From Moringa oleifera (lineage: Eukaryota > Streptophyta > Magnoliopsida > Brassicales > Moringaceae): a stretch of 64,000 bases of DNA. The translations under genes were made by a program, and so were the position numbers. Each line of letters opens with the position of its first letter. Position 1 is the stretch's first letter. Under the pieces are notes generated by a model. It was given only the letters and a program-made list of their open reading frames with translations, did not search any database and had not been told where the DNA came from. Positions 49,301 through 62,800 of this stretch are shown piece by piece. The stretch covers positions 1 through 64,000 of the forward strand of contig JAJFZO010000335.1 of assembly GCA_021397835.1 (NCBI GenBank), given 5' to 3'.

Positions 49301-50450
49301 CGAGCACACACCATTTTTGTTAAGCACATCATAATTTTTTGAATAATTGGTCGGCTTTTGTAAAAGACCACACCTAAAAATACCCCTCCGATCGAAGGGA
49401 GAAAGCCATGACTTGTTGGATTCAAATACCTTGTATCTTGTATTCAAAGACAACTTTGAGAGCATTTAGTTTAGTAGCGTACTTGAGAGCTTTCTTATGA
49501 GTTTTTTTATTCTCCTATCAAGGAATTATAGAAAAATTCTTAAAGTGCACCCGATAGGTAAAACCCAGCCACCTCACGAGGCTTTTAATTTGTGATAAAT
49601 TTGTCAATGCAATATATGGAATCAACTATTTGCTTTAATGCCTTCTTGATGCTACTTTGATATATATATATATATTACTTTGTTTGTATTTTCTTGGTTG
49701 TTTTAATAATGCTCCTCTATTACTTTTGCATTGTATGCCCCCTCCCCTTTTTTTTTTACACAAAATGAATTTTAGAATGATGTGTGTCTCAGAGTTTTTT
49801 CTCTGATAGAGTTCTAAACAAAATCATGTTATTTTAAGGAAAAAAAAAAAAAGAGCTTGATCTTAGTGCTTTTCCTTGGTACTCACCTAAAATGCATCAT
49901 TTTGAGTACTTTCTAACAATCCTAAGAAAACAAGATTTTTTCTTTGCATTTCTTTCAAAAGTCAAAGGATTGATAGAGGCCGACTCCTAGGTCTTAAACT
50001 AAATCATTTTGAAAATCAGGATATGGAAATAGCCACAATTGAAAGTTTTCATCATTCATGCATTCTTCAAAAAATCTTTCATAATTTTTACATGTTACTT
50101 TGAATGAAAATCAATTTTAAGTCTTTTCACATCATCTTATAGAATATATTTTTGTTTAACTAGTAGTAATTTTGGGCATTTATAAGGATACTAATCCTTT
50201 CTGACACATAACCAACTCACGAATCCAGCTTTCTTAGTAAAGTTTGATTATAGCCATAAACCTTGTCTTTTATCTTTCTTTGAGTTTTTTTTTTTTTTTG
50301 CAAAAAAAATATATTTAGAGAAATAGTAAAAGTAATTCCACACACCATAACAAGATTAACAGCGACTCATATTTTTTTTGATTTTTATTAAAAGAATGGC
50401 CAAAATAAATTTCAAGATTCATCATTCTTAAACCAAATTAAAAACAAAAT
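49300..50450. other. Spacer with LTR-like block
   Basis: No gene. 49980-50240 shares with 56020-56230 a similar block (ggatactaatccttt...caactcacgaatcc against ggagtgctaatccttcc...ttgattcttggattc), same orientation. This may be a retroelement leader or LTR. (TA)n lies near 49660. Confidence 0.4.
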
Positions 50451-50459
50451 TTCTTTCCT

Positions 50460-51730
50460 TACTTTGGGCAGGAGTACCCGCTCAGCCCCGTGGTTACACT
50501 CACTTTGGATGCATATCAATTTTTCATTATATCAAGATTGCCAAAGTTGGCTGAAAATACTCTGCCTAGATCTTCATCTAAGAGCAAGGCTGCTAGTCCT
50601 TTCATCCAGGCTGCGGATGCAGCACAAGAAGCCCCAAAGATGCTAACTTTTGTTGAATTCACTTCGAGAGAAGAACCTTCCACTATAGTAGCTACCTCTA
50701 AGTCCTAGTAGATAAGGGATGTTATAAAGAATATGGTAATGCCTGTTACTGCTTCTTCAATAATACCTACTTGGAAGTTGTAGCATATTGATAGGCTTAC
50801 CAATCTCCGCTCTTAGGTAAAGCCCCCTTTTCAACCGTCTTTAATTGTTTTCTAGCTTTTCCTTCCTTCATTACTATTAACCGTAAATTACTTATCATGC
50901 TTTAGTGTTATTCTTTAACTAATGGAGCTATTTTTGGTTATTCTCTAGTGATATATGAGTCATCTTTAGTAATGAATGACTATCGAGAGAGAACTATAAT
51001 GTTGAGTAAGTTTTTAAAGAAGCAAAAAAAAAAAAAAATCTAGATAAAGCTCGCAGAAAAGGTGTTGAACTAGTTGCTAACACAACTCTCTCAACCAGTA
51101 AAAGGATAAGGCTAAGCTGGAAATATAGGTGCTAAGAGCTGAGCTAGAAAAAGTAAAGTTTAAGGCTCAACTTTAGCTTGAAATGGTGAGGAATGAACAC
51201 TTGAAGCAACTAGATTCCTACAAGAAAGAAGTTATAGCTGCTTTGCAAAAAGAGTGATGAATTTGAGAAAATCATGCTTTAAGAATGTGCTAAGATTTTC
51301 TAGGAGATTAGAAAAGATATGAAAGATAAAGCTCTCATATAATACCCCTAACTCAATTTAGACTTCATCAAAACTAAATCAAAAAGAGCTACTAGGTCCA
51401 CTTCCCAAACCAGTCCTAGAGTCGATGGGGAAGTAGGGAGTCATATGAATTTGAGAAAATCATGCTTCAAGAATGTGCTAAGATTTTCGGGGAGATTAGG
51501 ATAGATATGAAAGATAAAGTTCTCAAAGAATACCCCTAGTTCAATTTAGACTTCATCAAAACTAAACCCCACTTCCCAAACCATTCTTAGAGTTGACGGG
51601 GAAGTGGGGAGTAATATGTTTATCTTTCTTAATACCATGTCCGAGATACTCCCAAATTTAGATGAAGTTTCAACTAAGACAGAGGATAAGGGGTTAAAAG
51701 CTTTAATACCCTTCTTTTAAACACATATAT
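50460..51730 (+). pseudogene. Gag-like coiled-coil remnant, + strand
   Basis: An open frame at 50490-50708 is followed by Lys/Glu-rich helical reading from 51010 (DKAKLEI.VLRAELEKVKFK-like), then EFEKIMLQECAKIF and KDKVLKEYP..NLDFIKTK near 51446-51560. This resembles the C-terminal end of plant gypsy-type gag proteins. Stops are present. It faces the opposite way to the 53-55 kb remnant. Confidence 0.5.
51258..51630 (+). repeat. 188-bp tandem duplication within the gag-like remnant
   Basis: tgaatttgagaaaatcatgct occurs at 51258 and 51446, with parallel sequence through cagtcctagagtcgatgggg / cattcttagagttgacgggg. Confidence 0.9.
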
Positions 51731-51739
51731 CTTTCATGA

Positions 51740-53030
51740 AACAAGGTTACTTTTTGCTGAAATGCTTTTTTTAACCACTTTATTCCTGGAACAGTCACTG
51801 GCAATTTAAGAATAACCCTCTGTGTCTAAGAATCTCCCTTATAAGCCTTCTCAAACCTTTATCCTTAATTGAATTTTTATGTTTTATCTTGAACCTTTCT
51901 TTTTTCAATTATTTTTATAGTTTTCACTATATTTTTTGGCTACACTAACCTCTTTTATTATTGCAGCTATTAAAAATACTTTTTAAATTTATATTCTTGA
52001 ATTGCTGCCTTCAAATACAACCTTTAGAGGTATTTTATGATTACACTTTGGTGGCATGATACATATATAGCTATCACCTCTCATTCTAAAGTGAATCATA
52101 GCCCCCCAGAATAGCCTTTTTAACTGCCTGAATGAGCACCAACTGATTGCTTCTACTTTGATCTTCAATCTCCACTATTGATTTCCTCTATATTTTTCAA
52201 AATAACCTCTTTAATCCTTGTTCAAAACTTATTTTTATGCTCACAATCTTTTATAACTAAGACCTTATTAGGAATGAATTTTTGTTATTATAAAACACCC
52301 TAAAAGGGATGGAACCCTTATATAGATCCCATCTCTAGACCTATTTCTTTTTAAAAGTTTCTTCTTGGGTTTAATTTGTTTTTCCAACTCAGAAAATGTT
52401 TTTTTGCATGCAAGGCCCAAATCTAATTTTTTTTTCCTTGAGAAAAACCTTCAAGAATAGCCTTTTGCCCTAGGGAATATCACTGATTACCATTCAAACC
52501 AAAGATTCTTAAATTTTCATTGCACTTTTTTTTTTTATTTGGCATTTTTAACCCATCTTGGAAATCAAAAGTTTTTACTTGAAACACCTCTAAACTAATG
52601 GATATGGACCTTCCCAATATTGATAACACTTTTCTAAGAATAGTCCCTTTAAATAACCCTAACGACCTTTGGAATGCACTAATCTTTTAGTTCTAATTGC
52701 ACTTCCTTATATATATATGTATGTATATATATATCTTTAACATATTTCAAAAGACTAAATTTTTAATTTAAAAAACTTCCATGTAGTTGCTAGATATTGG
52801 CTGTTCTTAATATTATCACCTTTACTTTTTCGAGAATAGCTTTCTTATGGCTATTCTACTGAGGTTTAATCTTTTTTAAATGATCAACATCATTTTGGTC
52901 ATATCTCAAAGGGTGCACTGAGTTAAAACCTATTATTCCTCGAATAGATGTCTTTTTTTTTTTTTTAAACTTCTCCATATGGTCACTACATTTCTTTACT
53001 TTAAAAAAAAATTATGAGAGAAAAATTTGG
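51740..53030. other. No recognised gene
   Basis: Short frames only. A (TA)n(TG) run lies at 52707-52735. Nothing else was seen. Confidence 0.45.
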
Positions 53031-55030
53031 TATCAACAATGAGTAAGAGCAGTAGGTTCTATAGGTGCAACAACAGAGGGCTCTATAAGAGTAAAAGTCA
53101 ATCCATCACTAGTACCCCTCTTCTCATCATATGGGGGCTCTACGGCCAGCCACCTTAAGTCCATGCTCGGACATATCGCCTCGAGCTCAACTATGATGTC
53201 AACATGCACTACCTAGTAGAAATTTAGCATGTGCCATCTTTCAATTCTTTGAACTTGGCTGAGTCCTTGAATTCTTCTAGAGCTCTGTGACATGATGGTT
53301 ATGATCCATGGAGGCCTAAAGCTCCAGCCTTTATACTTTCTTATTTATATAAGTCTCTACTGACCTCTACTTCATCGTCATAGAGTCCTCTAATATAATC
53401 TTTAGCTTTGCGGCATTTAACTTTTATCGCACCTATATGGCCATGTTGATGGCCATCTGTTATGCCCTATAAGCCCTCATCATATTTAAAGAACACTTCG
53501 AAGAGTTCATCAACTTCTCTGACATCACCCTCACTTTTTGCATAGCTTGAGCACGAAGGAGTAGTTCGAAAGTATGTTACTAATTTGGTGTAAACCAAAA
53601 AAAAAAAAAAAAAAAAAAAGAAAGACAAAACAGTGAATGAAGGGCTAACCTTTGCCTCAAATAATATGACCATACAATCAGCAGGAAGATCGTTATTATT
53701 CATCTCCATGATGTTTTTTTAGTCTTATGAGGATATCAACTTCCAACAAAGGTTGTATGCCACATTAGGCTCCTATACCGATTTGGCATTGGTAAGCTTC
53801 ATGACCCGAGCCTATCTTTTATATGTCATTATATTACTTATACCTCAATATACTTCTAAAATAAAACAAAATAATTAAGAAAGGATTAGAAATTACCAAT
53901 AGAAGTTTTTAGCATCCTCTCGCTTGCGTGGACTTAATGATTAACCTCAACCTCTCAAAAGGGGAAGTAAATGCCACACATGTAGAACAAAGGAGAAAGG
54001 TCCTAGAAGGGGAGATTTCCACAATCAAAACAGGGTCTTCAGTAAAGGGACACTAAGCACAGGATGCAGGGATCCCAATGGGAAAGCTTTGCATGATTTT
54101 AAAGGACTCCGAGTAAGGGAGCATTTTACCTTCTTACACTTTTTAGAAACCTTTCAGTAGGGCTCCTAATGGGGAGCCCATCATATGAACATTTTCAAGA
54201 GGCCCACCCTTTTAGGCATAGATGGTTAACCGAACTCCGGTAGGGGACAAGCAACCAAGGATATACCTTGCATAATCTGGGTCTAAGTAGGTATTAATGG
54301 TCTTTTGCTTGAGCTCAAGATTTAAAATGTTTAAAAGAGGTAAAAGATCATTTGGGAGAGGAATTTTAGCAAAAGCATAAGACTCGAGAACCCGCCACTT
54401 ATTAAAAAGTGATTATAAATTAGCATATTTAGCATAGAAAAAGCCCTTCCTTTACCCTTATTCGAGCTAATAATCTCATCATGTCTTCTAACCTTGAAAT
54501 AAAAAACCTTTGAGGGCTAAAATACCAACAGTGGTACTTCTTTATGAAATCATGATTCATCTTCTTATAAAAGTAATTAAACAAAACCTCCAAGTTATCC
54601 CTAAATCCTAACTCCTAACACACACCTTAAAAAGCCATAATATAATGCCAATTGTTTAGTGCTACCTAGGTTGGTGACATCTCTATTGTGCTACAAAAAT
54701 AAATGTGAAACCTATGCATTGAAACTCTTAGCCCTAACTCTAAAGCCCTTCGAAAACACATAGGTGCCCATACCTCGAGATCTAAGGTTTATCCTTAGGA
54801 CAAGTTACTACCAACTTTACTTCATCTGGGATGTGGTATTCCTTTCTAATCCACCATAACCTCTTTTCCCCCACGTTAGGCAAGGTGCTTGCAAAAACAC
54901 TAGGATTGATGGCTATTTCTTCATGCACCACAACCGCCTTTGCAAAACTCCTCTTTCCTTTAAACTTTAAAGCCACTATATCACCCATGACAGACAAATA
55001 ACAAAAGGAAAATGAATAATAACCAAACAA
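53030..55030 (-). pseudogene. Gypsy-type gag remnant (PF04195-like family), 53-55 kb
   Basis: From ATG near 54985 it reads VMGDIVALKFKGKRSFAKAV, then EKRLWWIRKEYHIPDEVKL, the I..EY.IP..V.L box that opens this gag family. Next come a VFYFKVRRHDEIISSNKGKG string (about 54510-54450), a LNILNLELKQKTI helix (about 54330), and a C-terminal helical part (53460-53250, with LEEFKDSAKFKELKDGTC). This gives the full gag order in about 2 kb, with many stops and shifts, including an A23 run at 53597-53619. No protease or polymerase follows. Confidence 0.7.
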
Positions 55031-55049
55031 AAAAAGAACTCACAAGAGA

Positions 55050-56888
55050 AGTAAAAAAAAAAAAAAGGTGAAATTGATTGAGGCAAATCAAATCAAACAA
55101 CAATGAAGACCAGATTCATAAAGCACAAATAATGTCATTGAAGGAAATGAGATTAATCGAGACTTGCAAGGAAGGAACATAATGACTCGATTGAGAGAAT
55201 GTAAAGTAAAAAGAAAATGGTTCGAAGGTAATGGTTCGCAACAGATGAGAAGCGGTCTCATAGTCCATAATTAACTGATGCCATGACTTAATAAATGACA
55301 CATGACATCTATAATTTGAACGGGCGTGAAGCTATTAGGTCAAACACAAAGCACCATCAATTAAGCATCCATACCAATAGTCGTAAAAAATAACGTCACT
55401 TTGCTACATAAATTAAAACTTTCACCAAATCATGAGTACCTGCTTAATCAAAGTGAAGCATGGGTATCAAGCCTCTTGAAGCTCAGCCTTACTTCATGTA
55501 CTTCTTCGTGGGGAGCATGTGTTACACTCGTAATGGGTACATCACCACTCGAAAGCAAACACGTCACCATGATTATGAATAGCTAGTATAAAAGTGTCAT
55601 ATCACTGTAAAACTCACCCTAACTTGGTAAAAACATTCTTTGTAGACTTGCCCACCATTGGCAGATGTGTCACTAAAGGACCAATGTCACGAAGACAACT
55701 CTACAAGAACTAAAAATCAGGAGTGAATGGTAAGTCCTAAGAATCTAGAATTGATCCGAATTGTCAAGGATAATTTACCATAATTGCTATGTAAGATTCT
55801 CCAATGTTTTCTCTATGAAATTTGCTTAGATCTTCATAAAAATACCGCTTTTGAAAAAGGACATATGCATATTCGAAGGAAAGAATCTGTGTCTTTGTCT
55901 ATAAAAGGCTAGGTATCTTTTCTCTTAAACTCTTAATGCCTATTTGATTATAAAAATACTAATATAAGCATTATAGCTATCCTTTTTTATAAGCCAAGCC
56001 ATCCCTTTTTAATCTTAGCTCGGATCAAATGATTTTTCAGTTTTAACACCTTGCATTCTTCCTGAGATAGCCTTCATGCGTACATAAGCAATGATTTTTT
56101 TAAAGCCAATTGATTTTCAAAAGTCAAAAACAAGATTGGTTTAATTAGTATCGATTTCAAGTGTTGAGGGAGTGCTAATCCTTCCCCTTATGTAATTGAT
56201 TCTTGGATTCACTTTCTCTTAAAATAACAGAACAGTTTATGGATTTATTTATGGTCAATCATACCTAGAAAAGATTGGTGGCAACTGTCAAACTTTTTCA
56301 CTCTGAGGGTTTCACTTTGCTCTAAACTCTGATCGTGACAACAAGACTATGACTTTTCTTTGAAGTTTTAAGTCCCAACAACTATGCAAAATCTGAACAT
56401 GTAAGTCTAAAAGTAAAGCACATAAGGAAGCCACATAAACATAACGTTAATACGAACTTTTATCATTACCGTTACACTAGTTTAGACACCAAGTATAGAA
56501 AATGATAGAACTACAATGCCATACAATCACTAAAACACCTATTATTAAACAAAATTCTCCAAAGGAAAGATGTTTAACTGACATACTCATGCCCTATGAG
56601 CCAATGTCACCTTTTAAACCCAATAATCTATTCTTTAAACTCTCTTAAAGGGTCATCATTAAGATAAATTAATTAGATTATCATGAACAGAAACATAAAG
56701 CAAAATGTAATTCAGATTCACAAAAGCAATATCAAGTATGTAACTCAAACTTCATAAATTGTGATGCATGTGAAAGATACATTTCACGGTACATACATTT
56801 GTTTCACAAGACAATTGGAAAGCAGAATCGAGATTCAAAATTGATTTTATGCCTTATGTATGGTTAAAACACATAAAACACCCAAAAC

Positions 56889-56921
<33 letters not shown>

Positions 56922-57080
56922 TAATACAACTTGAGTTCAAAGTAGTAAGGCATACCCTTTCTCCCTCAGCAAACACTATCAATGCCAAAATAAAAAGAAT
57001 ATGGCTAAATAATTCTGCAAATATGAGGAATGAGCTTATTCAAGCTATGATAAGTGATATCATACATAATTCACCAAGAA
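55050..57080. other. Retroelement leader/LTR-like DNA, no gene
   Basis: 56020-56230 holds the block shared with 49980-50240. A (TA)n run lies near 56904-56922. Short frames have no recognised domain. Confidence 0.4.
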
Positions 57081-57088
57081 AGAGAAAG

Positions 57089-57340
57089 TCTACCCTTACA
57101 TCCAAATCCTTCATTGCTTGTAATATGCCTTTATGGTTCTATAGTGTGGATGGAGAAACTTTAGTGGTTTTGTCTACCTTCACATCCAAATCCTTCATTG
57201 CTCATAATATACCTTCATAGTTCCACAGTGTGGATGGAGAAACTTTAATGGTTTTGTCTACCTACACATCCAAATCCTTCATTGCTCATAATATACCTTT
57301 ATAGTTCCATAGTGTGGATGGAGAAACTTTAGTGGTTTAA
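57089..57340. repeat. Tandem repeat, 3 x 84 bp
   Basis: Units start at 57089, 57173 and 57257 with tctacc, containing catccaaatccttcattgct and agtgtggatggagaaacttt, and differ at only a few sites. The period of 84 is a multiple of three and copies 1-2 stay open in one frame (part of 56849-57220), but no protein family is recognised. Confidence 0.95.
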
Positions 57341-59560
57341 GTCATGAAACTCGTTAATGTTCGAATTTCCTACTTACAAGAAAAAATAATTTGCTTTGTC
57401 ATACCCGACTGTCAAAGAAACTTAATTCAAACTTTGATGACTGAATAAAAGCAAAAATAACTAACATACAAAATATATTCTTTGGTCATTAATTAAATTT
57501 GTTCAACCTAAATTAGTTGATGACTTATTATGCATTTAGCTTCCCCATAAATGGAGAAATGTCCTACATCTCTTAGCTAGAGGGCATTAAAAAAATGTAC
57601 TTTTATGTATTTTACTCAATCTAACACAAAATCAATATGATCACTTATAAGAACAAATCAGTTCTCATGAAAAACACCTAGGTCATAAAAACCTCCACTC
57701 AGTCAAGTCCAGCATAAATAATGTAATAATTAATATACAATATAATAAATATGCAAAGATTATCTCATACTTTTAGAAGCAGCTCTCTTTAGATTAGGAT
57801 GATCTTAGACCTTTTTCACATGCAACTCTTATGGTTGCTTGAGTGCGAAATCTTCATCAAATTTTATATAATAAACCCACACGAAATAAATTTTGATTTT
57901 CCATCGGCTACACAGGACCAAAGAAAATTCCTCCCTTGACCAATCCGACATAGTAGAATGACTTAATAAATAGAAATTTATGATAGTCATGCTTCAAATT
58001 ATTAAATTTGCATGATTTCCTAAGCATCCCTACTTGTGGTAGAAGAAACTTGATGAAAATTTAACTAGTTTAATTAAGGAAATATTCATAATACTTATGA
58101 TAAACCAAAATAAGATGAGTAGATTAGATATTGCTTAACTTACTTTAGGACAGTTACATACAAACCCTAACCCCGTCTTACACTCAACAAGTGACTTACT
58201 ACGTAATTGACTTTGCCATAATTTTGACCTCTTGGTTTTCTCAACAACCAAAAATAATAATAAAATTCAATAGGAGCTTAAAGACCTTACCTCGACCTAT
58301 ACACAAACTCATAATATGCAAAACATAAAACTCGTTCTAAATTTATTTAAGCAAACAAAAATTAAAAATATGACCAAAATGAAAAGAGAAAATGCACCAA
58401 ATCTTCTTCCTTTTTTTTTTTTTTTGGTGGGGTGGGGGGTCTTTCTTACTAGGATCTTCTTACTGGACCTTAACAGAGGCCTCAACTTTTTTTTTTTTTT
58501 TTGGTACTGATAGCACTGCCATTCAAATTCAAAGCCATCCTTGTCGCTCAACTAGGTTAACAAAATCAAAAAACGTAATAAAAGACGTCATTTTCCTTTG
58601 TCAAGAAGAAAGCTTGACACATCTTCTTTGTCACATGGTTAAAACTTTTTTCCACATGAATTATGAAGAAAGGCATGTTTGAAAGGATCCTTTATTTACA
58701 ATTGCTTGGGAATTGCGAGTAAAGATCCCTTTTGTTCTCAGTTCTAGTAAAACTTTGATAACAATGTAAATTATTATCTTTTCATTCACAAATTTACTTA
58801 AAATTATCATATTCTTCTACCTTAATTTTATCTTAACAATCTCTTGTTTGGCAGTGAATTTATCAGATTCTTGTTACTCTTTCATCTTCCATGTTAATGT
58901 ATGGTGAAGTAAACTTTCTTCTTATTTATGAAAAATCTTTTTACCAAAAACTGGGATTGTTAGTATTTCTTTTTATTTTATTTGAACAATCTTTCTCTAA
59001 AACTTCTCTGATCTTAGTGACAAATATATCTTGTTTTCGGACAAATTAAATTTAGTACGTAAAATAAATAATATTCATAAGTGATTAATTAAAATTATAT
59101 AAATATCTTATTAATAAAAATAATAAATCAAAAAGTTGAATACTTTTATGAAATAAAATAATTGATAAAAAGATGTCACATATATATATGTAAATTAAAA
59201 AAATAAAAATATATTTTAAGTAATATTATTTTATCATTATAATGACAAATTAAAATTTAATAAAATTTTAAAAATATAATTCTATGATATATAATGCATG
59301 TATTGCATTAATTTTATTTATTGATAAAAATATTGATAAATCATTATATTCTTGATTGAAAAATTTTTCTATTAATATCATTTATTATATATTAAAAATA
59401 TTGATTTTAAATTTAAACCAGATAAGTAAACTGAATTTATTATTAATAAGATTTATTTAATTTATTTAATTGATTTTAACAAATCAATTCATATTATTTT
59501 TTAATTTAAAAATTATTACTCATTTTACACGGATTAATTTATTCCAGTAAGAACTACTCT
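57341..59560. other. Intergenic, no recognised gene
   Basis: Poly-T runs at 58413-58426 and 58488-58502 create false open frames on both strands. 59040-59520 is nearly pure A/T and borders the PDI gene's upstream region. Confidence 0.55.
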
Positions 59561-59806
59561 AAACGCCCCTCTAGTTGTTCCTCTAATTTCAAGTTTGCGA
59601 CCCCAGAAAATCAACTGCTGCAGGCAAATAAATTTCCACATAATACATTGCGAGCTGACGTGTAAAGCTCTAATTGGCCACTACACGTAAATCCCATTTA
59701 GCCTGGGGTTTCTCTGTTCTGCCTCAAAGATGTCAGCTTTGGGATTCAGAGTTTTAGAGAGAGAGCCCTAGACAGAGAGAGAAGTTTCTCGAGTGAGCGA
59801 CGGAAA
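59560..59806 (+). promoter_or_regulatory. Upstream/5' leader of the PDI gene with bZIP-type box and uORF
   Basis: The composition shifts here from very AT-rich to mixed. TGACGTGT lies at 59656-59663, matching the core of the plant/XBP1-type unfolded-protein-response element. ATTGGCCAC follows at 59673-59681, reminiscent of an ER-stress element, with ACACGT just after. A GA-rich leader precedes the start. A short upstream frame of 13 codons and a stop occupies 59730-59771, if transcription starts before it. No clear TATA box was found. The role in ER-stress induction is inferred from the target gene being a PDI; only the motifs are seen. Confidence 0.4.
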
Positions 59807-62800
59807 ATGTGTAGATCACCATCACTATTGCTAACAGTTGCATCGATTTCATTCGTCTTCTTTAATCTCTGTAATGCACTATACGGACCGTCATCGCCAG
59901 TGGTTCAGCTGACTCCTTCCAACTTTAAGTCCAAGGTAACCTGATTCCTTTGTCTAATCATCAAAGTTCCACCTACTCTTTTTGCTGGTTTGCTTGCAAA
60001 GTTGTGGACAACTGATGAAAGATGAACATGTGAAACCTGGCAAAAGCTTTCTATTTTTATTCAATATTCGGTGGCTTCTTGACAATCAGCTGGCGCATGA
60101 GTGTTTATGTAAAACCTGGATTATTGTGACTTTCTTGTTTGAATTCTTTAGATCTGTTTTAGTTTGCTCAAGCTCTGTCAATAGTCATGCTGAAGTATAT
60201 TCTTTTTCTATTTAAATTCCAATAGCTTCTTTTATTATGGCTACTTGTTAGTTTGGGTGAGTGTGATGTAATAAGCTCTCTTCATCTCTCTCTTTGTCTC
60301 TCTGTTTTGCATAATGTATAGGTAATTACTAAGGAAATAAAGATTTGAAATTAGTGCAAGACATTGGCATTGCAAACTGGAAAAACGGTTTTTTTTGGAG
60401 GGCTATTTACTAATGCTTTTGTTGGGTTTGAAAGGTGATGTAGCCGATAGGATGAGGTACTAACTACTTTTCAATTTATTTCCTAGAAGCCCTTGTGTGT
60501 GTGTGTCTCTGTATGTGTGTGTGCTCTCACTAGAACTTCTCCAGACTGTATGAAATCAGATTTTGGTTAGTACAGCAATATTGCAGATACCAGAAAGAGT
60601 CTGAATTTCTGGAGATTATCTATTCTAAGAGATTATCTATTTTTAAGTGATATTTTTATATCATGACAGGTTCTAAACTCAAATGGAGTTGTTCTGGTTG
60701 AGTTCTTTGCACCTTGGTGTGGTCATTGTCAAGCTTTGACACCCATTTGGGAGAAGGCAGCCACTGTCTTGAAAGGTGTCGCTACTGTGGCAGCACTTGA
60801 TGCTGATGCACATCAGTCCCTAGCTCAGGTGTGCATCTTTTCTCTTTTCTTTTGCATCTCTCTGTTTTTCCTTGTCTAAACTATCTAAAACATTGTAAAG
60901 ATTACATGAATTTCTCTTTTCGTTGCCATCACTGAGTAGAAATATTTAAAATTACTTCTGTTTGAATGTCTATGAATGTAGTGCTTTCAATCCTTTCACT
61001 GTTAATAGATGTGTGCTTTTAAACTACTGTTTAAATGTTTTTATCAAGATAATGTGGTTAACACTTTCAGCTGTCAGTAGACGTGCTTTCCTTCTTATTA
61101 GTACACAGACATGCATGATCCTAAAGTTGTTAAAGAAACAGATCCATGTCAATGTGCATATCTTTATTATATGTGCTAGGGCTGGTTATTGTGCAGTGGT
61201 GATTGACTCTGACAGTGAGAATGCAAGAATGTACAACATTCCTTTGTTCTGGATATGGGCTGACCTTTTGTTTTCTGCTAGCAAAAACTGGCAATATGCA
61301 CTGTCCTTATTAGCAAAAGATCTGAAGCGATGGCTGTTATTCTGGATAAGTTCAGTTGGATAGTTTGATTAGTTATTTATATTATCTGTTTAAGTTGACT
61401 GTACATATTTTATCTCTGCATTGGTCATTTGACCTCTCATATTACTCAAGTGTGCCTCTTAAAGACTGGTCAAAGAGACAGATCAGTTAAATTGGAGAGG
61501 GCTCAATTATCTTGTCAATAAATTTTTTTGCTTATACTTTTATGTGCTTATGAGGTTTGGTCTGAATCTTGTCCAGTGTTAATTGTTTTGATTATGTTTT
61601 GTAGGAGTATGGGATCAGGGGATTTCCGACCATTAAAGTGTTTGCTCCTGGAAAGCCTCCAGTGGATTACCAGGGAGCCAGGGATGTCAAACCTATTGCA
61701 GAATTCGCTCTTCAGCAGGTTTGTTATATAGTCTGGCTAGAATGTTGTGAATTTCAGAACAAGTTTGTTTTCCTTTCTATGCTTGTGTATGGCATCAGTG
61801 GATGTTCCTTGAGACAATTGGATTTTGAAGGTGAGGGAAGAAAAAGGCATGAAAGAGTATAAGTATTGACTGTATCTCCAAAACTTGTTTGTTAGATAAG
61901 AGAGTAATGGCTTCGAGGCAGAAGTTGTAGTCATTATTACATTGCATCAGTTACAATTTCTGTGCCAAGAAAAGTATGTGATCACTTTTAGGAGGCTATA
62001 ATAACTAATATACTTAACTGATTACCCCCACAATGGGCTGAAAGCCATCCAAGAAATATATCACGAGAAAAAGTACCATGGCTCTCATAACAAGTTTGCC
62101 AGTAAACTTGTGTATTATATTATCATGCTAAGTGCTGCAATTGATTGACAGATGTAGCTATTATAACCGTTTCATGTTGTACAGATAAAGACACTTTTGA
62201 AGGAGCGATTGAATGGGAAAGCTGCTGGGGGATCCAGTGGGAAATCTGAATCTAGTGCATCAGTAGAACTAAATTCTCACAATTTTGATGAGTTTGTTCT
62301 CAAAAGTAAAGAACTATGGGTTGTGGAATTTTTTGCACCGTGGTAAGTGCTCTTTTTGTTAATATGATTTGCCAGTGATGTCAGAATTTGTCTCAAGTAG
62401 GCAACTTAAATCGACCAAGATTCCAGGATGTGATTTCAGTTTCCATGTAGACACACACACATTAGGATTCTCTGATTGACCCTACAAATCCATATATGTG
62501 ATCAAGCTAGATTGTATGAGCAAAAGATGGTACAGTTGATTCTGAACGACAAATGAATGTGAAAGTAATTTATTAAAGATGAGAACATCTTACAAGTTTA
62601 CATAGCTATTTTATGTTTAGTGGCTTGATTTGTTAAAATACTAGAAATTGAGTTGCAAGTGTTTGCCGTTTGAGAATAAAGTTACAAATATGCATCTTGC
62701 CCTGTGCACAGAGAAGGTTAACAGTTTTTTTTTTTTTTTTCCCCAAAGGTGTGGACACTGCAAGAAGCTTGCTCCTGAGTGGAAAAAGGCTGCCAATAAC

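Noticed and set aside
58309..58682. Three overlapping open frames on both strands
   Set aside because: They are held open by poly-T and poly-G runs; no domain, and frames on both strands are equally long.
60962..61363. 133-codon open frame in PDI intron 2
   Set aside because: It lies wholly within the intron, and splice borders of exons 2 and 3 join in phase without it.
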